From positions 1 to 49,299 of the forward strand of contig JBAVAR010000063.1 of NCBI GenBank assembly GCA_049585815.1: a stretch of 49,299 bases of DNA. Reading direction: 5' to 3'. A program made the position numbers and the translations under genes. The notes below the pieces were generated by a model. It was not told the DNA's origin and made no database searches. It worked only from the letters and a program-made list of their open reading frames with translations. The stretch comes from DATLSM01 sp049585815 (GTDB lineage Bacteria > Actinomycetota > Thermoleophilia > Solirubrobacterales > 70-9). Numbering within the stretch: the stretch's first letter is position 1; every line of letters begins with the position of its first letter. Of the stretch, positions 15,351 to 23,488 are shown one piece after another.

Positions 15351-16889
15351 GTGAACGTAAGAAAGAGATTCCGCGCCGGTCCCGGGGTCTCCGCCGACCA
15401 TGAGCACTACAAGTGGTGGGCGCTCTCCTGCACCAGTCTCGGCATGCTCCTGGTGGCGACGAACTCGGGGACGCTGATCATCGCCCTGCCGGACCTCGAG
15501 CGAGCGCTCGGCACCAGCCTGCTGGAACTGGTCTGGGTGATTCTCGCCTACATGATCGCCTCAACCGTGCTGGTCCTCACCGCCGGACGCCTTTCGGACC
15601 TCTTCGGCCGCAAGCAGGCCTTCATCGCCGCCTTCGTCATCTTCGCCGCCGCCTCGCTTGGCGCCGGCTTCTCCGCCAACGGCACGCAGCTGATTCTCTG
15701 GCGCATCCTGCAGGGGATCGGTGGCGCCTTCATCTTCGCCAACGGTCCGGCGATGGTCACCGACGCCTTTCCCAGGGAGCAGCTCGGCCTGGCGATGGGG
15801 ACCAATACGATGGTCGCCGCGATCGGTCTGGTGCTCGGGCCCGTGCTCGGCGGCGTCCTCGTCTCGATCTCCTGGCACTGGGTCTTTTGGTTCAACGTTC
15901 CGCTCGCCCTCGGCGGCGCCCTCTGGTCTGCTCTGGTTCTGCGCGAGCTGGCCGGCCGCGATACCGAGCGCGGGCTCGACCTGCTCGGCACCCTCACCTT
16001 CGTCGTCGGGCTGACAGGGCTCGTCTACGGGATCTCGCGCGGCGGCATCTCCGGCTGGGACAACACGCTTGTGATCGGCAGCCTGCTCCTCGCCGCGGTC
16101 CTGCTGCCGCTCTTCGTCCTGATCGAGCACCGCGGCAGATCGCCGATGCTGGATCTCGACATCTTCCGCAATCGGATGTTTGCCGCCGCCACCGGGGCCG
16201 CCTTCATCAACGGCCTCTCCCGTTTCGCACTGCTCTTCGTCTTCGTCTTCTACTACCAGGGCGCCCAGGGTGATGACCCGATCACCGCCGGGATCAAGCT
16301 CGCTCCGATGGCGCTCGGGATGCTTGTCGCCTCCCCGCTGGCCGGAATCTATGCCGATCGCCACGGCTCGCGGATGCTGGCCGCGCTGGGGATGCTCCTT
16401 ACCGCCGCCGCGCTGGCCCTGATGACCACCCTGCAGGCCCACAGCCCCTACTGGCAGAGCATGCTCTGGCTGGGCCTGGTGGGGATCGGCTCGGGGATGT
16501 TCAACTCGCCCAACACAGCCGCGATGATGGGGACCGTGCCCGTCCACCGGCGGGGCATCGCCGCCGGGGCGAGGACGATGCTCCAGAACACCGGCGCGGT
16601 GATCTCGATCGCCTTTGTGCTTGCCATCGTCACCGCCGCCGTGCCAAAACCGGTCCTCTTCAAGATCTTCTCCGGCCTCGCCTCCGGTCTCTCCAGCGTC
16701 CAGCTCGCGCCCTTCATCGAGAACATGCACACGGCGCTTTGGGTTCTGGCCGCCACCTCGGTGCTCGGCGCCGGCGTCTCCCTCCTGCGCCCGAGCCACA
16801 TCGCCGTCACAGAAGAAGAGGGGCAACCCTGCCCGCCGCAGGAGACCGTCCAGGAGGCGGTCCGCGAGGAGGTCGAGGCACTCCAGTGA
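15351..16889 (+). CDS. MFS drug exporter, DHA2 (EmrB/QacA) family
   Basis: About 512 residues with around fourteen hydrophobic segments, the DHA2 arrangement. Typical motifs are present: the A-like loop AGRLSDLFGRKQAF between segments 2 and 3, and motif C-like GLVLGPVLGGVLV in segment 5. It should expel toxic compounds using the proton gradient. The frame opens at GTG 15267, but GTG 15351 is preferred because an extended -10 lies 7 nt before it and the conserved domain begins soon after. Its end overlaps the start of a MerR regulator by four bases (GTGA). The operon continues with an ABC exporter, so it is probably a multidrug resistance cassette. Confidence 0.88.
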   Translation: MNVRKRFRAGPGVSADHEHYKWWALSCTSLGMLLVATNSGTLIIALPDLERALGTSLLELVWVILAYMIASTVLVLTAGRLSDLFGRKQAFIAAFVIFAAASLGAGFSANGTQLILWRILQGIGGAFIFANGPAMVTDAFPREQLGLAMGTNTMVAAIGLVLGPVLGGVLVSISWHWVFWFNVPLALGGALWSALVLRELAGRDTERGLDLLGTLTFVVGLTGLVYGISRGGISGWDNTLVIGSLLLAAVLLPLFVLIEHRGRSPMLDLDIFRNRMFAAATGAAFINGLSRFALLFVFVFYYQGAQGDDPITAGIKLAPMALGMLVASPLAGIYADRHGSRMLAALGMLLTAAALALMTTLQAHSPYWQSMLWLGLVGIGSGMFNSPNTAAMMGTVPVHRRGIAAGARTMLQNTGAVISIAFVLAIVTAAVPKPVLFKIFSGLASGLSSVQLAPFIENMHTALWVLAATSVLGAGVSLLRPSHIAVTEEEGQPCPPQETVQEAVREEVEALQ

Positions 16890-17371
16890 GCGCTGCGCCC
16901 GAGGCGAGGGGAAGGGAGCTGAGGATCGGCGACGTCGCCAGGCTGGCTGGTACCACCCCGCGCACAATCCGCTACTACGAGGAGATCGGCCTGCTGCCGG
17001 CCGCGAGCGGCCGCGTGCCCGGGGCCCATCGCACCTATGCCGAGGCCGACGTCGAGCGGCTTGCCGACCTGCTGCGCCTCAAAGACCTGCTCGGGGTCTC
17101 ATTGGAGGAGCTCAAGGAGCTGATCGAGGCCGAGGACGCCCGCGCCACACTGCGCCGGGAGTGGCGCAGTGGCGTCGATGACCCGATCCGCCGCCGCCAG
17201 ATCCTCGACGAGTCGCTCGGCCACATCTCCCGCCAGCTCGAGCTGGTGCGCCGTCGCCGCGATGAGATCGCCAAGCTGGAAGCAGTGCTGGTAGCGAAGC
17301 GCAAGCGCATCAGGGGACGTCTGCGAGAGCTCGGGGTGACCGGGGCGACCGCCGACGAGGCGGCGCGGTGA
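16886..17371 (+). CDS. MerR family transcriptional regulator
   Basis: 161 residues. GTG at 16886 overlaps the exporter stop. The N-terminal winged helix-turn-helix is classic: LRIGDVARLAGTTPRTIRYYE followed by GLLPAA and YAEADVERL. A long C-terminal coiled coil (about residues 80-145, rich in Leu/Arg/Glu) would serve dimerisation. No cysteine cluster for metals is seen, so an organic ligand or drug is more likely as signal. Its position between an MFS exporter and an ABC exporter, coupled to both, suggests it controls this operon. No spaced palindrome was recognised at the operon promoter. Confidence 0.9.
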   Translation: MSAAPEARGRELRIGDVARLAGTTPRTIRYYEEIGLLPAASGRVPGAHRTYAEADVERLADLLRLKDLLGVSLEELKELIEAEDARATLRREWRSGVDDPIRRRQILDESLGHISRQLELVRRRRDEIAKLEAVLVAKRKRIRGRLRELGVTGATADEAAR

Positions 17372-18213
17372 GCCAGCGCACGGCACTCACCGCCGACCCC
17401 CCAGGCGCGCCCGAGCTTGCGCTCCCCACCGTCGAGGTCGAGGACCTCGTGGTCGCCTTTGGCGAGCTGCGCGCCGTGGACGGCGTTTCCTTCTCGGTCG
17501 GGCGTGGGGAGGTCTTCGGACTCCTCGGCCCCAACGGCGCCGGCAAGACAACCACCCTGCGGGTGATCACAACGCTGCTGCGCCCAGATGGCGGCCGCGC
17601 CCGTGTCGCGGGCCATGACGTGGGTAGCGAATCGCTCCAGGTCCGGGCCTCGATCGGCTATGTGCCGCAGGCGCTCTCCGCCGACGGGGCGCTCACTGCG
17701 CGCGAGAACCTCGAGTTCTATGCCCGCGTCACCGGGGTGCCCCGGCGCGAGCGGGAGGTCCGGATCGAGGAGGCGGTCGCGGCGATGCAGATCGAGGCGC
17801 TGATGGACCGCCTCGCGCGCGATTTCTCAGGCGGCATGCTGCGGCGGCTGGAGATCGCCTCGGCGCTGCTCAACGAGCCGATCGTCCTCTTCCTCGATGA
17901 GCCGACGGTTGGCCTGGACCCGATCGCCCGCGGCCTTGTCTGGGAGCGCCTGCACGAGCTGCGCAAGCGGGCCGCCACGACAATCGTGGTCACCACCCAC
18001 ATGATGGAGGAGGCCGAGCGCAACTGCGAGCGGCTGGCGATCATGGACCGCGGGCGCCTTGTCGCGGAGGGGACTCCGCCCGAACTCCGTGAGATGCATG
18101 GGGTGGCCGGCCTGGAGGAGGTCTTCAGGGAGGTCACCGGCCTGAAGGTCGAAGAGGAAGGGAGGATGGCCGATGTCCGCAGTGCCCGGCGCGTTGCCCG
18201 GCGCCTCGGCTGA
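17368..18213 (+). CDS. ABC exporter ATPase, DrrA-like
   Basis: 281 residues, starting at GTG 17368 in a GTGA overlap with the MerR gene. Walker A GPNGAGKTTT near residue 55, signature FSGGMLRRLEIA, Walker B VLFLDEPTVGLD and the H-loop THMMEEAE are complete. The sequence fits the daunorubicin-resistance DrrA group of ABC-2 exporters. It energises the permease encoded by the next gene, which begins 41 bp before this gene ends. Together they probably export a drug, antibiotic or lipid. Confidence 0.92.
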   Translation: MSQRTALTADPPGAPELALPTVEVEDLVVAFGELRAVDGVSFSVGRGEVFGLLGPNGAGKTTTLRVITTLLRPDGGRARVAGHDVGSESLQVRASIGYVPQALSADGALTARENLEFYARVTGVPRREREVRIEEAVAAMQIEALMDRLARDFSGGMLRRLEIASALLNEPIVLFLDEPTVGLDPIARGLVWERLHELRKRAATTIVVTTHMMEEAERNCERLAIMDRGRLVAEGTPPELREMHGVAGLEEVFREVTGLKVEEEGRMADVRSARRVARRLG

Positions 18214-19006
18214 GACTCTGCCCGCGCTGCGCGGGTCGGTGCTCCGCCGCCTGGCCGACGGCACCTACGCGATGGCAAGAGCGGAGATGCAGAAGCTCCG
18301 CCACGACCACGTCGACATCGTCACCCGCTCGGTGCAACCGCTGCTCTGGCTGTTCATCTTCGGCACGGCGCTCCAGCACAATCGCCAGCTCGCCGCCGGC
18401 GCCACCGACTACCAGGCCTATCTGGCGCCGGGGGTGATGGCCCAGGCCGCCCTCTTCATCGCGATCTTCTTCGGTCTGGCGGTGATCTGGGAGCGCGATG
18501 TCGGCCAACTCCAACGCCTGCTCGCCACCCCGCTGCCGCGGACCGCGATCGTCGTTGGCAAGGCGGCGGGCGCCGGGGTGCGGGCGCTCGCCCAGGGAGT
18601 GGTCCTGCTCAGCGTCGTCGCGATCGCCGGCATCCCCCTCGACTACAACGCCCTCGACCTAGCCGGGGCGCTGGCCCTGTTGGTTCTCGGCACCGCCTCC
18701 TTCGCCTGCCTCTCAATGCTGATCGCCGCCGCGGTCCGCACCCGCGAGCGCTTCATGGGAATCGGCCAGCTGGTGATGATGCCCCTTTTCTTCGCCTCCT
18801 CGGCGCTCTACCCACTCACCATCCTGCCTGACTGGCTGCGCGCGGTGGCGCTGATCAACCCGCTCACCTACGAGGTGCAGGGTCTGCGCCAGATGCTGGT
18901 CGGTGTTGGCGGCGGCCTCCTGTGGCTGGATTTCCTCGTCGTCGCCAGCTTTTTCGTGGCGATGGTGATCGCCGCGACCCGGGCCTACCCGAGGGCGATC
19001 CTCTGA
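18173..19006 (+). CDS. ABC-2 type exporter permease, DrrB-like
   Basis: 277 residues with six hydrophobic segments and the ABC-2 signature region near the C-terminus (SALYPLTILPDWLRAVALINPLTY, given as its features). The ATG at 18173 lies inside the ATPase gene with GGAGG at 18161-18165, 7 nt upstream, so the 41-bp overlap appears real. It forms the membrane part of the DrrAB-like pump. Its TGA is directly followed, with no gap, by the stop codon of the convergent dCTP deaminase. Confidence 0.92.
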   Translation: MSAVPGALPGASAETLPALRGSVLRRLADGTYAMARAEMQKLRHDHVDIVTRSVQPLLWLFIFGTALQHNRQLAAGATDYQAYLAPGVMAQAALFIAIFFGLAVIWERDVGQLQRLLATPLPRTAIVVGKAAGAGVRALAQGVVLLSVVAIAGIPLDYNALDLAGALALLVLGTASFACLSMLIAAAVRTRERFMGIGQLVMMPLFFASSALYPLTILPDWLRAVALINPLTYEVQGLRQMLVGVGGGLLWLDFLVVASFFVAMVIAATRAYPRAIL

Positions 19007-20230
19007 CTAGGTGGGGTCCGACCGCGGAGCGGGGCGCTCGGCGCCGGGCGACAGCCCGCCCGCCGTCTGGTCCTCGAAGTGCTTGCTCAGCATCGTCACC
19101 TGACCTTGGTAGTTGGACCCGAGGGCCTGGCCGTAGAGGCGCTCTGCCGGGGCCGACATCCACTCCAGGCCCAACTTGCAGACCGGCTGGCGGTGCTCGA
19201 CCATGAAGGAAACGTCGCGGGCGCGCACCTCCAAGGCGGCACGGCTGCCGTGGCGGTCCGCGGCTGGGTCATAGCCGAAGCCGGGGTCAAAGAAACCGGC
19301 GTAGTGGGTGCGCAGCTCGCCGGCGGTCGGATCGTAGGCCATCATCTCGGCGGCGATCTGGGGTGGGATGCAGACCCCCTCGGCGGAGAGCAGCAGGTAG
19401 AAGATCTCCGGCTCCAGCACGATCCTGCCGCCTGGCTCGGGGAAAACTGGGTCCCAGTAGTCGGTCCAGCGGTAGGCGCGGACACGGGAGAGGTCGACCG
19501 GAAGGCTGTTCTTCTTCGCCCGGTAGCCGACCACGCGGTCGCCGGGCCCGGATAGGTCGACGCTGAGGAAGAGGCCGTCGGCAAGCGCCAGCTCGGACTC
19601 GCGAAGTGCGTGCGAGTCGAGGTAGAGGAGCGGGAACTCAGCCTGGAGGCGGCGGATGTCCCCGTCGCCGAGGCGCACCTGGCCCCGGGCGAGCCGGAGC
19701 TGGTTCAGCGAGAGCCCGGTCTTGACCTGGATCGCAAAGGAACGCGGCACGACCTCCAGGTAGAGCTTGCCCACGTACCCTGCGCGGATCTCGTCGAAGC
19801 GGTGATGGCGGTCGGTGATCAGGCGGGTGAAGACGTCAAGGCGACCGGTCGAGCTCTTCGGGTTGGCCTTCGCCCGCACGTCGGCGGGCAGCTCCAGCTC
19901 CTCGATCAGCGGCACCAGGTAGGGACGATCGCGCTCCAGCACGGCGCCGTCACGCAGATCGATTCTCTGGAAGGCCAGCCCCTCGATCTTTTCCTCGACC
20001 GTCGAATCTACGTCGGGGAGAAAGGAGCAACGCAGCGCCCAGGCGAAGTCGCCGAGGCGCAGATCGATACTGGCTGGCTGGATCGCCTCGGGGCGGATCC
20101 GATAGTCGCCGGAACTCACCCACTGCGCCTCGATCGCCTGGGCCAACTCCTGGGAGGGCAGCACCCCGGTCGCGGCCCGGCTCCCCGCCGCGCCGACCGC
20201 GCCCTCGCCGGCTGTCGCCGCCTCGCTCAT
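19007..20230 (-). CDS. dcd: Long-form dCTP deaminase (2'-deoxycytidine 5'-triphosphate deaminase)
   Basis: 407 residues from ATG 20230, about twice the length of the ordinary Dcd (about 190). The first half carries the recognisable core: a PASIDLRLGD strand, KANPKSSTGRLDVFTRLI and YVGKLYLEVVPRSF. The second half repeats the same fold more loosely (GFFDPGFGYD, ARDVSFMVEHRQPVCKL). This is the two-domain family better known from alphaproteobacteria. Dcd makes dUTP from dCTP for thymidylate synthesis. The start is chosen because TAGGCT lies 7 nt upstream and no ribosome-binding site exists; the frame extends to 20266. It is convergent and adjacent to the drrB-like gene. Confidence 0.88.
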   Translation of the reverse strand: MSEAATAGEGAVGAAGSRAATGVLPSQELAQAIEAQWVSSGDYRIRPEAIQPASIDLRLGDFAWALRCSFLPDVDSTVEEKIEGLAFQRIDLRDGAVLERDRPYLVPLIEELELPADVRAKANPKSSTGRLDVFTRLITDRHHRFDEIRAGYVGKLYLEVVPRSFAIQVKTGLSLNQLRLARGQVRLGDGDIRRLQAEFPLLYLDSHALRESELALADGLFLSVDLSGPGDRVVGYRAKKNSLPVDLSRVRAYRWTDYWDPVFPEPGGRIVLEPEIFYLLLSAEGVCIPPQIAAEMMAYDPTAGELRTHYAGFFDPGFGYDPAADRHGSRAALEVRARDVSFMVEHRQPVCKLGLEWMSAPAERLYGQALGSNYQGQVTMLSKHFEDQTAGGLSPGAERPAPRSDPT

Positions 20231-20237
20231 CCGCTGC

Positions 20238-20243
20238 AGCCTA
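20238..20243 (-). promoter_or_regulatory. Candidate -10 element for dcd
   Basis: TAGGCT on the minus strand, 7 nt before ATG 20230; no Shine-Dalgarno. It matches the leaderless pattern seen at other genes here. Confidence 0.4.
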
Positions 20244-20308
20244 CGCGGCGCAGCTGCCACCCTCACGGCGCGGGCTCACGCAAATTCCGCAATCCGCGCC
20301 GTTCCCGC

Positions 20309-21088
20309 TCAGCGGCGGCGGCGCTTCTTGCGCTTCGTCGACTTGCCGGCGGCGACCTGCAGGGTCCGTTCGCTTGCCTTCTCGGTCGCCTCGCTCATCG
20401 TCAGCTGGAAGATCGCCAGCAGAGCGCTGGAGGCGAGCGGCCGCATTCTGTCAAGGGCCTCGCGCACCTTTGGCCAGTCCTGCTCGGGGCGCCCGGCCTC
20501 CTCGAACGGCTCCCAGATCTCCCTGACGAAGAGATCGACGAAGACCCTGGCGGCACCCTCTGCGTGATGGCGCAGCCTCTCCGCAATGGCGAGCGCCGCG
20601 TCGGGCCCGACCCCCAGCTCGACCAACTCAGCGCCGGCCCGCTGCAGGCGCGGGCTGATCACCTCAAAGCGCCCCTCGGGCAGCTCACGGAGGATGCCGA
20701 GCTTCTCCGCCCGACTCACCAGGCGCGGGTCGAGCCGCCCGCCGCCTCCCCAGCCCCTGGCCAGCTCCTCGGCCTCGACGATTTCGGGCGCCTCGTCCTC
20801 AAAGGGGACCCGCAGCGCCCGGGTGAAGTCGAGGATCTCGGTGCCGCTGCCATCGACATCCTCGAGCAGACGACGGATCGCCTCCAGGTTGAGACCATCG
20901 GCCTGCATCTCGCGGGTGAGGGCGATCCGCGCGATGTGCTCCTCTCCGTAGTAGCCGGTGCGGCCGTGAACCTCGGGCGGCGGCAGCAGGCCACGCGTCT
21001 GGTGAGCGCGGATGTTGCGCACCGTCATCCCTGTCCGCCGGGCGAGCTCCCCGATCGTCATCTTGCCCTCGGGCGCCTTGGCACTCAT
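20309..21088 (-). CDS. MerR family transcriptional regulator with basic C-terminal tail
   Basis: 259 residues. The N-terminal helix-turn-helix reads MTIGELARRTGMTVRNIRAHQ followed by a wing with GYYGEEHIARI. The remaining 180 residues are helical and form no known ligand domain; the last dozen residues are almost all Lys/Arg, probably adding nucleic-acid binding. ATG 21088 is separated by one base from the 3' end of tRNA-Tyr; an alternative start is ATG 21061, directly at MTIGEL, with a weak GAGGG before it. It lies downstream of rpoD and the tRNA on the same strand. Target genes are unknown. Confidence 0.85.
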   Translation of the reverse strand: MSAKAPEGKMTIGELARRTGMTVRNIRAHQTRGLLPPPEVHGRTGYYGEEHIARIALTREMQADGLNLEAIRRLLEDVDGSGTEILDFTRALRVPFEDEAPEIVEAEELARGWGGGGRLDPRLVSRAEKLGILRELPEGRFEVISPRLQRAGAELVELGVGPDAALAIAERLRHHAEGAARVFVDLFVREIWEPFEEAGRPEQDWPKVREALDRMRPLASSALLAIFQLTMSEATEKASERTLQVAAGKSTKRKKRRRR

Positions 21089-21089
21089 A

Positions 21090-21171
21090 TGGGGGAGGCA
21101 GGATTCGAACCTGCGTAGGCAGAGCCAACGGGTTTACAGCCCGTCTCCTTTAACCACTCGGACACTCCCCC
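21090..21171 (-). tRNA. tRNA-Tyr (GUA)
   Basis: Read on the minus strand: acceptor GGGGGAG (21171-21165) pairs with CTCCCCC (21097-21091), discriminator A at 21090. The anticodon loop CTGTAAA is closed by CGGG/CCCG, with anticodon GTA at 21137-21135. The T-arm has GGTTCGAATCC. A long variable arm (class II) fits bacterial tRNA-Tyr. CCA is not encoded. It lies between rpoD (33 bp upstream) and a MerR gene starting one base after it. Confidence 0.96.
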
Positions 21172-21203
21172 GGGCTACGCGGCGATTCTAGGTGCTGGGA
21201 AGC

Positions 21204-22373
21204 TCAGCCCGCTTCGCGCAGCATCTGCGCCTCGGGGAGGCGCTTCAGCTTCTTCAAGGTGTTGTTCTCGATCTGGCGGATCCGCTCGCGGGTGACGCCG
21301 AAGGTGCGCCCCACTTCCTCCAGGGTGAGCGGCTCGAGACCGGAGAGGCCGTAGCGCAGCTCGATCACCTGGCGCTCGCGCTCGGGCAGGGCGTCCAGTG
21401 CCCTTCGTACGCCCTCCTTCTGGAGGTGCTCGCTCGCCTCCTCGAAGGGCTCCGCAACCGCGTCGTCGGCGACGAAGTCCCCCAACTCGGATTCGTCCTC
21501 ATCACCGACCGGTTTCTCCAGCGAGACCGGCAGCTGTGCGACGCGCAGGATGTCGCGCACGTCGCGCACCGGCCAGCGCAGCTCCTCGGCGATCTCCCCC
21601 GGCTCGGGCTCCCGCCCAAGTTTCTGCACCAGCTGGCGTTCGACGTGGGCGACGCGATTCAGCTTCTCCACCATGTGGACGGGGATGCGGATCGTGCGGG
21701 CCTTGTCGGCGATCGCCCGCGTCACCGCCTGGCGGATCCACCAGGTCGCGTAGGTGGAGAACTTGTAGCCGCGTCGGTAGTCGAACTTCTCCACCGCCCG
21801 TATCAGTCCCAGCGAGCCCTCCTGGATCAGGTCGAGGAAGCTGAGACCGCGGCCCAGATAGCCTTTTGCGATCGAGACGACGAGGCGCAGATTGGCCTCC
21901 ACCATCTGCCGCTTCGCCAGCATGTCGCCCCGCTCAATCCGTTTCGCCAGTTCGATCTCCTGCGTCGCGGTCAGCAGGTCGACCTTGCCGATCGAGCGCA
22001 GGTACAGACGCAGGGAGTCGAGGCTGGGCTCGACCGTCAGGTCCAGCTCGGGCTTCTTTGGCTGGCCGCTGGCGCCATCCCCGCCGCGCTGCTCCTTGTA
22101 GGCGCTGACGCCGTCCTCGGCGATCACGTCCACTCCGTGTTCGACCAGGTGAGAGTGAAGGCCGGCGACCTGCTCCTTGGTCACCTCGACCTCCTCCAGG
22201 GTGGCGGCGATCTGCTCGAAGGTCAGGTAGCCACGCTCCCGCCCCAGCGCGATCAGCCCGCGAAGCTCCTCGGAGTCCGCGAAGGGCTGCTCACTCGAAT
22301 CCTGATCCAGCCCCTGGGGGACCGTCCCTATCGGTTCGATCTCTGCTGCCTCCGGTGAAACCCTCTCCCCCAA
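21204..22373 (-). CDS. rpoD: Primary RNA polymerase sigma factor RpoD/SigA
   Basis: 389 residues. Region 1.1-like part at 35-100 (ELRGLIALGRERGYLTFEQI), then a short acidic linker. The core follows: region 1.2 (DSLRLYLRSIGKV), region 2 with NLRLVVSIAKGY, LDLIQEGSLGLIRAVEKFD and FSTYATWWIRQAV, region 3, and region 4 ending with TLEEVGRTFGVTRERIRQIE. It directs RNA polymerase to housekeeping promoters. The start at TTG 22373 is tentative, with no clear ribosome-binding site; a TATACT -10 lies about 40 bp upstream. tRNA-Tyr and a MerR gene follow on the same strand and may be read through. Confidence 0.95.
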   Translation of the reverse strand: MGERVSPEAAEIEPIGTVPQGLDQDSSEQPFADSEELRGLIALGRERGYLTFEQIAATLEEVEVTKEQVAGLHSHLVEHGVDVIAEDGVSAYKEQRGGDGASGQPKKPELDLTVEPSLDSLRLYLRSIGKVDLLTATQEIELAKRIERGDMLAKRQMVEANLRLVVSIAKGYLGRGLSFLDLIQEGSLGLIRAVEKFDYRRGYKFSTYATWWIRQAVTRAIADKARTIRIPVHMVEKLNRVAHVERQLVQKLGREPEPGEIAEELRWPVRDVRDILRVAQLPVSLEKPVGDEDESELGDFVADDAVAEPFEEASEHLQKEGVRRALDALPERERQVIELRYGLSGLEPLTLEEVGRTFGVTRERIRQIENNTLKKLKRLPEAQMLREAG

Positions 22374-22410
22374 TCCCGGGGGGCCGGCCCTAAAGCTCCG
22401 GCCGCCGGGG

Positions 22411-22416
22411 AGTATA
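22411..22416 (-). promoter_or_regulatory. Candidate -10 element for rpoD
   Basis: TATACT on the minus strand, a near-consensus -10 in a GC-rich stretch, 37 bp before the TTG start. No convincing -35 was found. Confidence 0.4.
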
Positions 22417-22470
22417 TGGCGCGGAATCGCCGGGGCCGCATCCGCGGCGGCGGCGAAGAGCGCGGTTGCC

Positions 22471-22476
22471 TACCCT
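22471..22476 (+). promoter_or_regulatory. Candidate -10 element for folE2
   Basis: TACCCT, 10 nt before ATG 22487, with no Shine-Dalgarno. It supports this ATG over the upstream TTG at 22466. Confidence 0.35.
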
Positions 22477-22486
22477 TCATAGGCCG

Positions 22487-23488
22487 ATGGCCACTCACAC
22501 AACCTCCGCCCCGGGGGGGGCCGACGTGCAGGCCTCGATCCCGGCCACACAGGTCAGCCTCTCGAGGGTCGGGGTGACCGGAGTCGAGAAGGTGATCCGG
22601 GTGCACACCAAGGGCGGCGTGAGCCTCTTTTACGCCGACTTTGAGTGCTTCGTCGACCTCAACCCCCGCCAGGCTGGCGTCCATATGTCTCGCTTCGAGG
22701 AGATCGTCGGCGAGGCGATCGATGAGGTGGTGCTGAGCGAGGCCTTCCGCGCCGAGGTGCTCGCCGCCCATATCGCCCAGCGGGTGCGCGAGCGCCAGGG
22801 CGGCCTGCGCGCCGAGGTCTCGGTCACAGCGCGCTATCCGGAGACCGTCTCCACTCCCGCCACCGGCCAGCGCACCCAGGAGATCTACGTCCTCTACGGC
22901 ACCGCGGTCGCCTCCGAACGGGGCACGCGGACGCTGACCGGCGTCCAGGCCCAGGGGATGACGGCCTGTCCCTGCGCGCAGGAGATGGTCGCCGGACTGG
23001 CGCGCGAGCGACTCGGTGCGAGTGGTTTCAACCCCGAGCAGATCGAGCGGGCGATCGAGGCGGTGCCGATCGCCACCCACAACCAGCGCGGCCTCGGCAC
23101 GCTGTACCTCGGCTGCCCGGAGGGCGGTGAGGCATGGGTCGACGCGCCCGAGCTGCTGCGAATCGTCGAGAGCTCGATGAGCTCAGAGATCTATGAGTTG
23201 ATGAAGCGCCCCGACGAGCTCGCCGTGGTTGCCAAGGCACACTCCCAGCCGCGCTTCGTCGAGGATTGTGTGCGCGAAATGGTCCGCCAAGTGGTTGAAG
23301 GCTACCCCGAGATGCCTGCCGCGGCGTTCGTCATGGCCCGCCAGGAGAACCTGGAGACGATTCACCGCCACAATGTCGTTGCCGAGCGCTACGGCATGCT
23401 CGGTGACCTGCGCGAAGAGCTGGCGAGCGGCAAGCACCAGCGCCACCACCTGACGATGCGCGAGTGGTTGGAGGCCCCGGCAGCCTAG
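22487..23488 (+). CDS. folE2: GTP cyclohydrolase FolE2 (MptA/type IB)
   Basis: 333 residues. Family hallmarks: GVTGVEKVIRV near the N-terminus, VSLFYADFECFVDL, the metal-site region MTACPCAQEM, THNQRG, and the C-terminal RQENLETIHRHNV. FolE2 converts GTP to dihydroneopterin triphosphate, the first step to folate, and unlike FolE works with metals other than zinc. No other folate gene is in the window. It is divergent from rpoD. Its TAG stop shares the palindromic CTAG with the convergent pgsA stop, so the genes overlap by four bases. Confidence 0.93.
   Translation: MATHTTSAPGGADVQASIPATQVSLSRVGVTGVEKVIRVHTKGGVSLFYADFECFVDLNPRQAGVHMSRFEEIVGEAIDEVVLSEAFRAEVLAAHIAQRVRERQGGLRAEVSVTARYPETVSTPATGQRTQEIYVLYGTAVASERGTRTLTGVQAQGMTACPCAQEMVAGLARERLGASGFNPEQIERAIEAVPIATHNQRGLGTLYLGCPEGGEAWVDAPELLRIVESSMSSEIYELMKRPDELAVVAKAHSQPRFVEDCVREMVRQVVEGYPEMPAAAFVMARQENLETIHRHNVVAERYGMLGDLREELASGKHQRHHLTMREWLEAPAA

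Noticed and set aside
15561..16967. 468-codon minus-strand frame opposite the DHA2 exporter
   Set aside because: Charged, repetitive shadow protein with no domain; the exporter on the plus strand explains the region.
23485..23488. CTAG shared by the folE2 and pgsA stop codons
   Set aside because: Palindromic stop sharing between convergent genes is expected in a tightly packed genome and needs no special explanation.
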